Below are positions 1-7,544 of a stretch of 64,000 nt of DNA, one piece after another; within the stretch, counting starts at the first letter, position 1, and the number at the start of each line of letters is the position of its first letter. Both the position numbers and the translations under genes were made by a program. A model generated the notes under the pieces. The model did not search any database. It had not been told where the DNA came from and saw only the letters and a program-made list of their open reading frames with translations. Location: NCBI RefSeq assembly GCF_017815535.1, contig NZ_CP072596.1, positions 1 through 64,000 of the forward strand. The letters are read 5' to 3'. The DNA comes from Tessaracoccus sp. MC1865 (GTDB lineage: Bacteria; Actinomycetota; Actinomycetes; Propionibacteriales; Propionibacteriaceae).

Positions 1-10
1 CTGTCTCCGG

Positions 11-84
11 TTATCCACAGGCGAGGCAGCATTGGGCTTAGCTCGGGATCAGTTATACCCTCTTGTGGACAACTCTGTGGACGA
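11..84. promoter_or_regulatory. DnaA boxes upstream of dnaA
   Basis: A perfect DnaA box TTATCCACA lies at 11-19. A second perfect box, TTGTCCACA read on the minus strand, lies at 64-72, and a one-mismatch copy lies at 76-84. These sites could serve autoregulation of dnaA or form the left part of a bipartite origin together with the cluster at 3784-4022. The window begins here, so further boxes upstream cannot be seen. Confidence 0.75.
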
Positions 85-116
85 GTGCGATGTGAGGCGG
101 AAGAACCGCCCGGGAA

Positions 117-1481
117 GTGGGTGAGGTGACTCAATCACCGACGCCAGACCTGGCGGTGCTGTGGGAGGACGTGATCACGTCCGCGGATTTCCCTACTCGC
201 GCCTGGCTACGCCGAACCCGGCCCGTGGACATGCACGGCTCGACGCTGATGCTCGCCGTCGGGGATGAACCCACCCGCGAACGCCTGGAGACGAAACTCC
301 GTCCACAGATCGAGGACCGGCTCAGCGAGTTGTTCGGCCAACCCACCCACCTCGCGGTGATGATCAGCCCCGAACTGGTGCCCGACGAGCCCGCTCCGGC
401 CGCGCCGATGCCGGAGGAACTACCGCCGCAGCCCATGCTGCCGCGTTCGAAGCCCCAGGAGGTGCGGCTGAATCCCCGCTACACCTTCGAGTCCTTCGTC
501 GCCGGCTCGTCGAACCGCTTCGCGCACGCCGCAGCCGCCGCCGTCGCGGAGACCCCCGGCAAGTCCTACAACCCGCTGATGATCTACGGGCCCTCGGGCC
601 TGGGCAAGACGCACCTCCTGCACGCCATCGGCCACTACGTCACCAGCTACTACGAGAACCTCCGAGTGAAGTACGTCTCCACGGAGGAGCTCACCAACGA
701 CTTCATCAACGCCATCTCCAACAACCGCACCGCGGAGTTCCGCTCGTCGTACCGCGACGTGGACGTGCTGCTGGTCGACGACATCCAGTTCCTGGAGTCG
801 AAGATCCAGACGCAGGAGGAGTTCTTCCACACGTTCAACACCCTGCACAACGCCCAGAAGCAGATCGTGATGACGTCGGACCGGCCGCCGAAGCTGCTGG
901 AGGCGCTGGAACCCCGGCTGCGCTCGCGCTTCGAATGGGGTCTCATGACCGACATCCAGCCGCCGGACCTCGAGACCCGCATCGCCATCCTCCGCAAGAA
1001 GGTCGCCCAACAGCGGCTGACCGCGGGCACCCAGGTGCTGGAACTCATCGCCTCGCGCATCCCCACCAACATCCGCGAGCTCGAAGGCGCCCTCACCCGC
1101 GTCGCCGCCCTGGCCAGCCTGAACGCGCAGGAGATCACCGAGGACCTCACGCAGCAGGTCCTCAACGACCTCATGCCCGAGGACGCGGCTCCTGTGGACG
1201 CGCAGACGATCATGGCGGCCACGGCCGGCTACTACGGCATCAGCCACGATGACCTGACAGGCGCCAGCCGCGTGGCCACCATCGCCGCGGCCCGCCAAGT
1301 GGCGATGTACCTCTGTCGTGAGATGACCGAGTTGTCGCTGCCGAAGATCGGCTCGAAGTTCGGGGGCCGGGACCACTCCACGGTGCTGCATGCCGTGCGG
1401 AAGATCACAGAGAAGATCGGCGTGGACAGGGACCTCTACAATCAGGTCACCGAGCTCACGAACCAGATCAAGCAGGCGTGA
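117..1481 (+). CDS. dnaA: Chromosomal replication initiator protein DnaA
   Basis: DnaA is the ATP-dependent initiator that binds DnaA boxes at oriC and loads the replicative helicase. The 454-residue protein shows an N-terminal interaction domain (about 1-85), a short Pro-rich linker (about 90-110), and an AAA+ core with Walker [10 protein letters not shown] near residue 160 and Walker B LLVDDIQF. The C-terminal helix-turn-helix has the signature [11 protein letters not shown] that reads the DnaA box. The length is normal for actinobacteria with a short linker. The GTG at 117 is used as the start; a GTG at 126 is also possible, and neither has a strong ribosome-binding site. The next gene is a CsoR-family repressor rather than dnaN, which is unusual. 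Confidence 0.98.
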   Translation: MGEVTQSPTPDLAVLWEDVITSADFPTRAWLRRTRPVDMHGSTLMLAVGDEPTRERLETKLRPQIEDRLSELFGQPTHLAVMISPELVPDEPAPAAPMPEELPPQPMLPRSKPQEVRLNPRYTFESFVAGSSNRFAHAAAAAVAETPGKSYNPLMIYGPSGLGKTHLLHAIGHYVTSYYENLRVKYVSTEELTNDFINAISNNRTAEFRSSYRDVDVLLVDDIQFLESKIQTQEEFFHTFNTLHNAQKQIVMTSDRPPKLLEALEPRLRSRFEWGLMTDIQPPDLETRIAILRKKVAQQRLTAGTQVLELIASRIPTNIRELEGALTRVAALASLNAQEITEDLTQQVLNDLMPEDAAPVDAQTIMAATAGYYGISHDDLTGASRVATIAAARQVAMYLCREMTELSLPKIGSKFGGRDHSTVLHAVRKITEKIGVDRDLYNQVTELTNQIKQA

Positions 1482-1493
1482 TGGCTGGTCCTC

Positions 1494-1511
1494 TATACCT
1501 CTAGGGGTATA
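1494..1511. promoter_or_regulatory. CsoR/CstR-type operator upstream of the repressor gene
   Basis: TATACC-TCTAGG-GGTATA is an inverted repeat with perfect 6-bp arms and a GC-rich core, the form typical of CsoR/CstR operators. It sits 26 bp before the repressor start. Two more copies of the same pattern stand at 3486-3518, which suggests autoregulation within a small local regulon. Binding is inferred. Confidence 0.75.
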
Positions 1512-1537
1512 GTCGCAGTGTGAACCAGGAGGCCCCC

Positions 1538-1795
1538 ATGCAGTTGAACCCCGGAGAGATGGAATCCGTCGTCCGCAGACTCAAGCGCGCCCAGGGCCAG
1601 CTGGGCGGCATCATCAAGATGATCGAGGACGGTCGCGACTGTGACGACATCGTCACGCAACTGGCCGCCGTGTCCAAGGCCGTCGACCGGGCCGGCTTCT
1701 CGACGATCGCCGTCGGTCTGAAGCAGTGCCTCGAGCACCCCGACCAGGGGATGGACCAGGCGAAGATGGAGAAGCTCTTCCTTTCGCTGGCCTGA
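1538..1795 (+). CDS. CsoR/FrmR-family repressor, CstR-like persulfide sensor
   Basis: This is a small all-helical repressor of the DUF156 (CsoR/RcnR/FrmR/CstR) family. The start is the ATG at 1538, which has AGGAGG five bases upstream; a GTG 18 bases earlier lacks this. Counting from 1538, the conserved cysteines are Cys35 and Cys64, 29 residues apart as in Staphylococcus CstR. The histidine found four residues before the second Cys in copper-sensing CsoR is a Gly here, so a Cu(I) site is unlikely and reactive-sulfur sensing more likely. The neighbouring CoA-disulfide reductase-rhodanese gene and its matching operators support that. The specific ligand is inferred from sequence and context only. 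Confidence 0.85.
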   Translation: MQLNPGEMESVVRRLKRAQGQLGGIIKMIEDGRDCDDIVTQLAAVSKAVDRAGFSTIAVGLKQCLEHPDQGMDQAKMEKLFLSLA

Positions 1796-1810
1796 CGGCC
1801 CAGCTTGTTT

Positions 1811-1846
1811 CTGAGCGGCCGCCCCTCAAAGGGGGCGGCCGTTCAG
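1811..1846. terminator. Bidirectional terminator between convergent genes
   Basis: A 15-bp stem (1811-1825 with 1832-1846, one mismatch) with a 6-base loop lies in the 66-bp gap between the convergent repressor and CoA-disulfide reductase genes. T-runs are weak on both sides, as is common at high GC. Confidence 0.65.
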
Positions 1847-1861
1847 CAACCGCTTTCAGAC

Positions 1862-3475
1862 TCAGCCCCCGGTGCCGGCCTTCCACGTCGTGTACCCGCC
1901 GTCGAGGTTCAGCACCCGCCGGTTCCCGAGGATGAACACCGCGGCATGGCTGCGGATACCCACCCCGCAGTGCACGATGAGGTCACCGTCGGGGATCTCA
2001 TCCATCCGGTCCCGCAGTTCGTCCAGGGGCACATTCACCGCGCCGGTGATGGCGCCGCGCTCGAATTCGCCCGGTGTCCGCACGTCGACGACCGTGGCGC
2101 CGGCCTCCTGCGCAGCCTCCACCTCGTGCCACTGGATCGAGTTCTCCAGGCCGCTGAGGCGGTTCTCCGCCACGTACCCCAGCATGTTGACCGCATCCTT
2201 GGCAGAACCGAACTGCGGCGCATAGGCCAGCTCCAACTCCGCCAGCTCCGGGGCCTTCAGGCCGCCGGCCATCGCGGTCGCGATCACATCGATGCGTTTG
2301 TCGACGCCGGATTCACCCACGCCCTGGGCGCCCAGGATCCTGCCGTCGGCGGGATCCACCAGCAGCTTGAGCGCCATCGTCGCCGCGCCGGGGTAGTAGG
2401 TGGCGTGCGAGGCGGGGTGCGTGTGGATGACGAGGTGTTCCTTGCCCACGGCCCTGAGCCGCTTCTCGCTCCAGCCGACGGAGGCCACCTGCAGGCCGAG
2501 CAGCCCCACGATCGCCGTGCCCATGACGGGCCGGGCGGGAACGCCGCGGCCCGCGATGTCGTCGGCCACGCGCCTGCCCTGGAGGTTGGCGGTGTTCGCC
2601 AGCGGCACCAGCACCGCGTCGTCGTTCAGGGCGTCGTCCTTCTGGACGGCGTCACCGACTGCGTAGATCGAGGAATCCGAGGTCAGGTTGCGGGAGTCGA
2701 CGACGATGCCACCGAGCGAACCGATGTGCAGCCCGGCGGCCCGGGCCAGTTCGACATCGGGGCGCACGCCGATGGCGGCCACCACGATGTCGGCCGGCAG
2801 GTTCGAGCCGTCGGCCAGCGTGACGTCGGACTCGCCGATCGCGGTGACCGCGGAGCCGAGCCGCAGGTCCACACCGTGTTCGCGCAACCGGTCGTGCACC
2901 GGGGCCACCATCTCCGGGTCGAGCGGGGCCATCACCTGGTCGAGCGCCTCCACCAGCGCAACCTTCATGCCGCGGTGCAACAGGTTCTCCGTGACCTCCA
3001 GGCCGATGAAGCCGCCACCGATGACGACGGCGGTCCCGGCACCCTGCACCGCGGCCACCATGGCGTCGGTGTCCTCGACGTTGCGCAGGGTCAGCGCGCG
3101 ACCGATGCCCGGGATGGGCGGCTGCACGGGGCGGGCGCCGGGGGAGAGCACGAGCTTGTCATAGCCGAGTTCGGACTCCTCTCCGGTGGCCAGGTCGCAC
3201 ACGACGACCACCTTGCGCGCCCGATCGATCCGCACGGCCTCCGTGCCCACACGCACGTCGATCCGGAACCGCTCCCACAGCGATTCCGGCGTCTGCAACA
3301 GCAGGGCCGACCGCTCCTCGATGATGCCGCTCACGTGGTACGGCAGCCCGCAATTCGCAAACGACACATATCCACTCCGCTCGAGGACCACAATCTCCAT
3401 GTCCTCGTCGAGTCGTCGCAACCTCGTCGCCGCGCTCATTCCGCCGGCGACTCCTCCAACCATCACTGTTCTCAC
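1862..3475 (-). CDS. CoA-disulfide reductase with C-terminal rhodanese domain
   Basis: This is a 537-residue flavoprotein of the pyridine nucleotide-disulfide oxidoreductase family (CoADR-RHD type). Such enzymes reduce CoA disulfide or CoA persulfide with NAD(P)H and handle sulfane sulfur. The N-terminal FAD motif is GGVAGGMSAA. The single redox Cys (Cys42) lies in SFANCGLPY, diagnostic of CoADR. A second Rossmann motif, VVIGGGFIGLE, follows. The last 100 or so residues form a rhodanese domain with active-site loop HCGVGIRS (Cys503). The gene is convergent with the CstR-like repressor, and two operators lie 11-43 bp upstream of its start, so it is probably induced by persulfides. The fused form fits sulfide or polysulfide detoxification. 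Confidence 0.93.
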   Translation of the reverse strand: MRTVMVGGVAGGMSAATRLRRLDEDMEIVVLERSGYVSFANCGLPYHVSGIIEERSALLLQTPESLWERFRIDVRVGTEAVRIDRARKVVVVCDLATGEESELGYDKLVLSPGARPVQPPIPGIGRALTLRNVEDTDAMVAAVQGAGTAVVIGGGFIGLEVTENLLHRGMKVALVEALDQVMAPLDPEMVAPVHDRLREHGVDLRLGSAVTAIGESDVTLADGSNLPADIVVAAIGVRPDVELARAAGLHIGSLGGIVVDSRNLTSDSSIYAVGDAVQKDDALNDDAVLVPLANTANLQGRRVADDIAGRGVPARPVMGTAIVGLLGLQVASVGWSEKRLRAVGKEHLVIHTHPASHATYYPGAATMALKLLVDPADGRILGAQGVGESGVDKRIDVIATAMAGGLKAPELAELELAYAPQFGSAKDAVNMLGYVAENRLSGLENSIQWHEVEAAQEAGATVVDVRTPGEFERGAITGAVNVPLDELRDRMDEIPDGDLIVHCGVGIRSHAAVFILGNRRVLNLDGGYTTWKAGTGG

Positions 3476-3485
3476 AGGGAAACAC

Positions 3486-3518
3486 TATACCCCCCGGGGT
3501 AGATACCCCCAGGGGTAT
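3486..3518. promoter_or_regulatory. Tandem CstR-type operators in a divergent promoter region
   Basis: Two adjacent sites, TATACCCCCCGGGGTAGA (3486-3503) and ATACCCCCAGGGGTAT (3503-3518), match the operator before the repressor gene. They sit between the CoA-disulfide reductase (minus) and the 54-residue Cys-rich protein (plus), so one repressor could control both. Confidence 0.78.
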
Positions 3519-3590
3519 CGTGCTATTGTTCAGGTGTAGCGACCGTCTGCACCTGGCAGGCGCTCAGATTTCGTCGAAAGGACCTCATCC

Positions 3591-3755
3591 ATGTGCCGAC
3601 CTGTCAACTGCAAAGTTTGCGGCAAGACCACCTGGGCCGGCTGCGGCCAGCACATCTCCGACGTCAAGCGCGGGGTGCCCTCTGCCCAGTGGTGCGACGG
3701 GCAGCATCCCGGTGAACAGAAGGTCGGCCTCCTGGGCCGCTTCCTCGGCCGCTGA
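3591..3755 (+). CDS. Small Cys-rich protein (54 aa) in the persulfide regulon
   Basis: This is a 54-residue reading frame starting with ATG at 3591, with AAAGGA eight bases upstream. It opens MCRPVNCKVCGKTTWAGCGQ. Cysteines are at 2, 7, 10, 18 and 35, with His at 21 and 39. The CxxC pair and the later Cys and His suggest a zinc knuckle or a metal- or sulfur-binding mini-protein. From memory, similar small proteins are common in actinobacteria but have no assigned function. The gene lies 72 bp after the tandem operators and is divergent from the CoA-disulfide reductase, so a role in reactive-sulfur or copper handling is a reasonable guess. There is no signal peptide or membrane segment. Confidence 0.82.
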   Translation: MCRPVNCKVCGKTTWAGCGQHISDVKRGVPSAQWCDGQHPGEQKVGLLGRFLGR

Positions 3756-3783
3756 TCTGCCCTGTTCCCGGGTCCGTGCGGCC

Positions 3784-4022
3784 TGGGGACAACATGTTGA
3801 CGGCACGCTGTCCCAAGCTGTGGATGGGGGTGTGGATAACTCCACACCCCCATTTTCATCCCCAAATACTCCACGTGTAGTTTCGATCTGCCCACACACC
3901 GTCCACAAGCGCCTCACGGGCCTGACAAGCCACGATGCGGGTTATCCCCAGACTCCACAGGCGCTATGAATACATCTGGAATGTAACTACAGAAAGATCA
4001 TCAAAGCACCGGGTGTGGACAG
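3784..4022. other. Candidate oriC: DnaA-box cluster
   Basis: The 329-bp gap between 3756 and 4084 is rich in DnaA-like boxes. It has a perfect minus-strand TTATCCACA at 3831-3839. One-mismatch copies lie at 3784-3792 and 4014-4022 (minus) and at 3942-3950 (plus). Two-mismatch copies lie at 3819-3827 and 3899-3907. An AT-richer stretch at about 3964-4008 could be the unwinding element. In actinobacteria oriC usually lies between dnaA and dnaN. This cluster is between them, although 2.3 kb downstream of dnaA. Confidence 0.6.
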
Positions 4023-4084
4023 AGGCTCAGGCCAGTACGCAGAACACCACAAACAAACAGGCACCCGCAGTTACACTCACCTGC

Positions 4085-4435
4085 GTGACCGACGACGACC
4101 GTAGCCGCATTGACGACCACCTCCACCGGGGCATGGAGGCCGAACTGGCCAGCACCCGCGAAGAGCTGACGAAGGCTGCCGCGCACGCTGCCCGCATGGA
4201 GGGCGAACTCTTCGCCGTCGCCCAGCGCCTCACGGCCAAGGAGGCCGAACACGAGGCGGCCCTCAAGGCCCTGGCCAAGATGCGCGACGAACTGTTCGAG
4301 GCCCGCTCCAAGGTGGAGGAGGCCGAAGGGGAGATCGTCGAACTGAAGAACCGACTCGCCGCAAGCCCTGCGTCGCCGAAGCCGAATCTCGCCGAGCGCG
4401 CTGTCCGCAAGGTCGTGCGCACGGTGAAGCGATGA
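4085..4435 (+). CDS. Hypothetical coiled-coil protein
   Basis: The function is not recognised. The frame is open from 3935, but its first 150 bases overlap the DnaA-box region. The GTG at 4085 (protein begins VTDDDRSR) is therefore preferred, giving 116 residues; the ATG at 4133 is another option. Residues 18-95 are a long charged Ala/Glu/Lys/Leu heptad pattern, a likely coiled coil, followed by a basic C-terminal tail. There is no signal peptide or membrane helix. Its stop overlaps the start of the glycosyltransferase gene (ATGA), so the two are translationally coupled, and it may be a scaffold or length regulator for that operon. Confidence 0.6.
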   Translation: MTDDDRSRIDDHLHRGMEAELASTREELTKAAAHAARMEGELFAVAQRLTAKEAEHEAALKALAKMRDELFEARSKVEEAEGEIVELKNRLAASPASPKPNLAERAVRKVVRTVKR

Positions 4436-5598
4436 CCGACCTCGAGGGCCAGCTCGCCGCGGCCGACTACGTGCTGCTCACGCCGTCGTATCCCAGGCCA
4501 TGGCGCAGCGGCCGCGAATTCGTCAGGACGCGCGCCAGGGCCTACCAGGAGGCTGGGCTCCACGGCGTCGTTGTGGATTCATCGCTGCGGGCGGGCAGCA
4601 CCCCCGAGGCCGGCACGGACGGCGAACTGGTGGTGTGGTCGGTGCCGCCGGAGGATCTCCCACGCGTCCTCGACGCCGCGGCCGGCGCCGAGCGGCCGGT
4701 GCTCGCGCATTCCCCTGAGCCGAGCACCATCCACGCGCTGCTCGACCGGGTTCCCGCGCAACGCCTGGCCGTCTGGTTCCACGGCTACGAGGTGCGCGAC
4801 TACCGTCGGCTGGCCGGGAACCACGACAGCCGGGAGCTCGCATCCATCCGCACCGCAAGGGATGAGTTGAACCGCGCCCGGTTCGACGCGGCCGCCAGGC
4901 TCTTCACCGACCCTGCGGCCACCGTGGTGTTCGTCTCGGATTTCCAGCGCCAACTGGCCGCCCAGGACGTCGGCGTCGCGGCCGGCAACGCCCAGGTGAT
5001 CCCCAACCACATCGACGGCGACACCTTCGTGGCCCGGGTGCGGCAGCCCGAAGAAGCGACCCAGCTGCTGCTGCTGCGCAGCTTCGCGGAGCGCAACTAC
5101 GGCAACGACATCGCACTGCGTGCCCTCGAGGTGCTGGCGGAGGAACCAGGTTTTGCGGAGCTCACCATCACGGTGCGCGGCTTCGGCCGCCGCTTCCGGG
5201 ACGAGACGGCCGGCCTGCGTCGTCACCGCAACGTGACAGTGGAGGAGCGCTACTCCTCGCCCATCGAGATGGCCGCCGCGCATCAACGGCACGGGGTGTT
5301 CCTCTGCCCGACACGCTTCGACACCCAGGGCGTGATGCTCGGCGAGGCGATGGCCAGCGGCATGGTCACCATCACCAACCCGGTGGCCGCCATCCCCGAA
5401 TTCACCGACGACGCCTCGAGCCTGCTGCCCCGCGCTGAGGACCCGTGGGCCTTCGCCGAGGCGATCCGCCACCTGCTGGTCAATCGCCACCGGATGCCCG
5501 AACTGTCCGTGGCCGCCGCCGAACGGGTGCGCGCCCAGTGCGGGCGCGCCGCCACCATTGACCGCGAAATCGACCTCATCGGAGGCCTGTCCGCATGA
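4432..5598 (+). CDS. Glycosyltransferase, GT4-like (GT-B fold)
   Basis: This 388-residue cytoplasmic protein has the layout of GT4 retaining glycosyltransferases. The C-terminal half holds the nucleotide-sugar-binding pattern RFDTQGVMLGEAMASG, an EX7E-like element, followed by a TNPVAAIPEF loop. The N-terminal half includes a WFHGYEVRDY segment typical of the acceptor domain. The sugar donor and acceptor cannot be read from sequence. The gene overlaps its neighbours on both sides by 4 bp (ATGA), forming a three-gene operon with the coiled-coil protein and an unknown 357-residue protein. The operon may make a surface glycan or glycoconjugate. Confidence 0.8.
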   Translation: MTDLEGQLAAADYVLLTPSYPRPWRSGREFVRTRARAYQEAGLHGVVVDSSLRAGSTPEAGTDGELVVWSVPPEDLPRVLDAAAGAERPVLAHSPEPSTIHALLDRVPAQRLAVWFHGYEVRDYRRLAGNHDSRELASIRTARDELNRARFDAAARLFTDPAATVVFVSDFQRQLAAQDVGVAAGNAQVIPNHIDGDTFVARVRQPEEATQLLLLRSFAERNYGNDIALRALEVLAEEPGFAELTITVRGFGRRFRDETAGLRRHRNVTVEERYSSPIEMAAAHQRHGVFLCPTRFDTQGVMLGEAMASGMVTITNPVAAIPEFTDDASSLLPRAEDPWAFAEAIRHLLVNRHRMPELSVAAAERVRAQCGRAATIDREIDLIGGLSA

Positions 5599-6668
5599 CG
5601 CACCGCACCCCGGTCCTGATCTCCGACGACCCGATCGCCGCCCATATCGCCGGCGCCCGTGGCTGGAAGGTGCTGAAGCGCGACGGTCAACTCCTGCGCT
5701 TCGCCGGGCTGGACCCGGCCCAGACGCTGGCCCTGCCGCCGCTGCCGTTCAGCGTCCACGACGGATCCCTCGACGCCGCCACCGTCGGTGGGTGGGACAA
5801 CGTGCTCAACTGGCTCCAGAAGCACATTCACGAGCCGATGCCCGTCGTCGCGCCGGACGAATGGGCGGCGGAGCTGGCCCTGTGGGCAGCAGCCTCCCGC
5901 GGTTGGCCGTTCGGCGTCTGGATCGACGGGGCACCGCCGCTGCACACGCCCGCGGCCGCGGCCTGCATGTTGGCCAACGAGGGCCTGTTCGCGCCCAAAC
6001 CGGAGGCGCTCACGGACCTGGCGAAGAGGTGGAAGGAACCGTTCACGGAACTGCCCGCCACGCCGCTCATCGACGTGGACCCGAGGCCCGCCCCGCGCGA
6101 GGAGCCCCGCGATCCCGGGGTCACCCGCGTGCTGGTCGTCAGCCACCACGACGAACCAGCGCTCACGACAAACCCCGGCCTCGCCGTCGACCTCGTCACC
6201 GCGGTGCGTCGGCCGGGGGCCGGTGAACGCACCCACTACGTGCCGGACCTCGGCGCCCCCGGCCTGACGAACTCGCCCGGCGCGCTGCCGGCGTGGGCGG
6301 CCATCGCGTTGGCTGGCGACCGCGAGCGGCCCGTGGCCGCCTCGGACCACATCGGTGGCTACTGGCGCTGGCAGTTGGAGAAGTACTTCGAGGCCAGGGC
6401 GGACCACTACGACGTGGTCTACCTCACCGGCGAGCAGTACGTGGCGGCGGATTTCGCGGTGTACGCCAAGCGGCGCTGGTACGCCCGGATCATCGACGGC
6501 ACCACCGCCACCCAGCGGTACTCGTCGGAGGCCGAGCAGGAGCAGGTCGCCTACGACTCCGCCGGCTGGGCGATGCAGGTCGACGCGGTGCTGGGCGGGG
6601 AGGAGTCGCCCCAGGAGATCGCCGCCCTGGCGCTCAGCCTCGGTGAGCACGCTTTCCCGACAAGCTAG
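5595..6668 (+). CDS. Protein of unknown function coupled to a glycosyltransferase
   Basis: The family is not recognised. The 357-residue protein has no signal peptide or membrane segment. It seems to have two halves: residues 1-150 with many Trp and Pro, and residues 170-357 beginning RVLVVSHHDEPALTT, a beta-strand and loop like the start of a nucleotide- or sugar-binding fold. The ATG overlaps the glycosyltransferase stop by 4 bp, so the two products are probably made together. It could be a partner or second transferase for the same glycan, but no catalytic motif was seen to support this. Confidence 0.65.
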   Translation: MTHRTPVLISDDPIAAHIAGARGWKVLKRDGQLLRFAGLDPAQTLALPPLPFSVHDGSLDAATVGGWDNVLNWLQKHIHEPMPVVAPDEWAAELALWAAASRGWPFGVWIDGAPPLHTPAAAACMLANEGLFAPKPEALTDLAKRWKEPFTELPATPLIDVDPRPAPREEPRDPGVTRVLVVSHHDEPALTTNPGLAVDLVTAVRRPGAGERTHYVPDLGAPGLTNSPGALPAWAAIALAGDRERPVAASDHIGGYWRWQLEKYFEARADHYDVVYLTGEQYVAADFAVYAKRRWYARIIDGTTATQRYSSEAEQEQVAYDSAGWAMQVDAVLGGEESPQEIAALALSLGEHAFPTS

Positions 6669-6674
6669 TCTCGA

Positions 6675-7541
6675 ATGGTGAGCATCGCAGCGCGGGCCGA
6701 GGGCCTCACCAAGATCTACGGGACCGGCTCTGCCGTCGTGACGGCACTGTCCTCTGTGGATTTCGAGATCCGCGCGGGCGAATTCACCGCCATCATGGGC
6801 CCGTCGGGATCCGGCAAGTCCACCCTGATGCACCTGATGGCCGCCCTTGACACACCGACGGCGGGCGAGGTCTGGATCGGCGACACCGCCGTCGGCCCGC
6901 TCGGCGACACCCCGCTGACTGAGCTGCGCCGCGACCGCATCGGCTTCATCTTCCAGGCGTTCAACCTGGTGCCCACGTTGACGGCCCGCGAGAACATCAC
7001 GCTGCCGCTGGCGATCGCCGGCAAGAAGGTCGACGCGGAGTGGTTCGACCGCATCGTCGACGTGCTGGGCCTGGCGGACCGGCTCACCCACAAGCCGTCG
7101 GAGCTCTCCGGCGGCCAGCAACAGCGGGTGGCGTGCGCCCGGGCCCTGATGAACCGCCCGGACATCGTGTTCGGCGATGAGCCCACCGGCAACCTGGACT
7201 CCACGTCGGCCGCGGAGGTGCTGGGCTTCCTCCGGCGCTCCGTGGACGAGTTCGGCCAAACGGTGGTCATGGTCACCCATGACGCCCACGCCGCCAGTTA
7301 CGCGGACCGCACCGTGTTCCTCTCCGACGGCCGCATCGTCCACGAGATGCGCGGCGCCACGCAGGATCAGCTGCTCAGCGCGATGGCCACGCTCTACCCC
7401 CGCCACGACCAGCCCGCCGCGGCTGGCCCGGTGGTGTACCGGGACGGGACCGCCGCCTCCATGAACGCTCCGGTCGGTGACGAGGTCGAGGGAGAATCCA
7501 CCGTCGAACGCTCCATCGCCCGCCGCGCCCTGCTGGACTGA
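6675..7541 (+). CDS. ABC transporter ATP-binding protein (MacB/LolD type)
   Basis: This 288-residue ATPase belongs to the LolD/FtsE/MacB group. It has Walker A GPSGSGKST, Q-loop FIFQAFNL, signature LSGGQQQR, Walker B DIVFGDEP and the H-loop VMVTHD. The last 60 or so residues are a tail beyond the ATPase core. Only 3 bp separate it from the FtsX-like permease gene, so the pair forms one exporter. Such type VII systems move lipoproteins, peptides or antibiotics, or transmit envelope signals. The substrate is unknown. Confidence 0.92.
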   Translation: MVSIAARAEGLTKIYGTGSAVVTALSSVDFEIRAGEFTAIMGPSGSGKSTLMHLMAALDTPTAGEVWIGDTAVGPLGDTPLTELRRDRIGFIFQAFNLVPTLTARENITLPLAIAGKKVDAEWFDRIVDVLGLADRLTHKPSELSGGQQQRVACARALMNRPDIVFGDEPTGNLDSTSAAEVLGFLRRSVDEFGQTVVMVTHDAHAASYADRTVFLSDGRIVHEMRGATQDQLLSAMATLYPRHDQPAAAGPVVYRDGTAASMNAPVGDEVEGESTVERSIARRALLD

Positions 7542-7544
7542 CCC

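Noticed and set aside
3935-4084. N-terminal extension of the coiled-coil protein to 3935
   Set aside because: These 50 codons overlap the DnaA-box cluster, have atypical composition and lack a ribosome-binding site, so a downstream start was preferred.
5283-7406. 707-codon minus-strand frame
   Set aside because: It runs antisense through the glycosyltransferase, the unknown protein and the ABC ATPase, all well supported by motifs and coupling. Its composition is low complexity.
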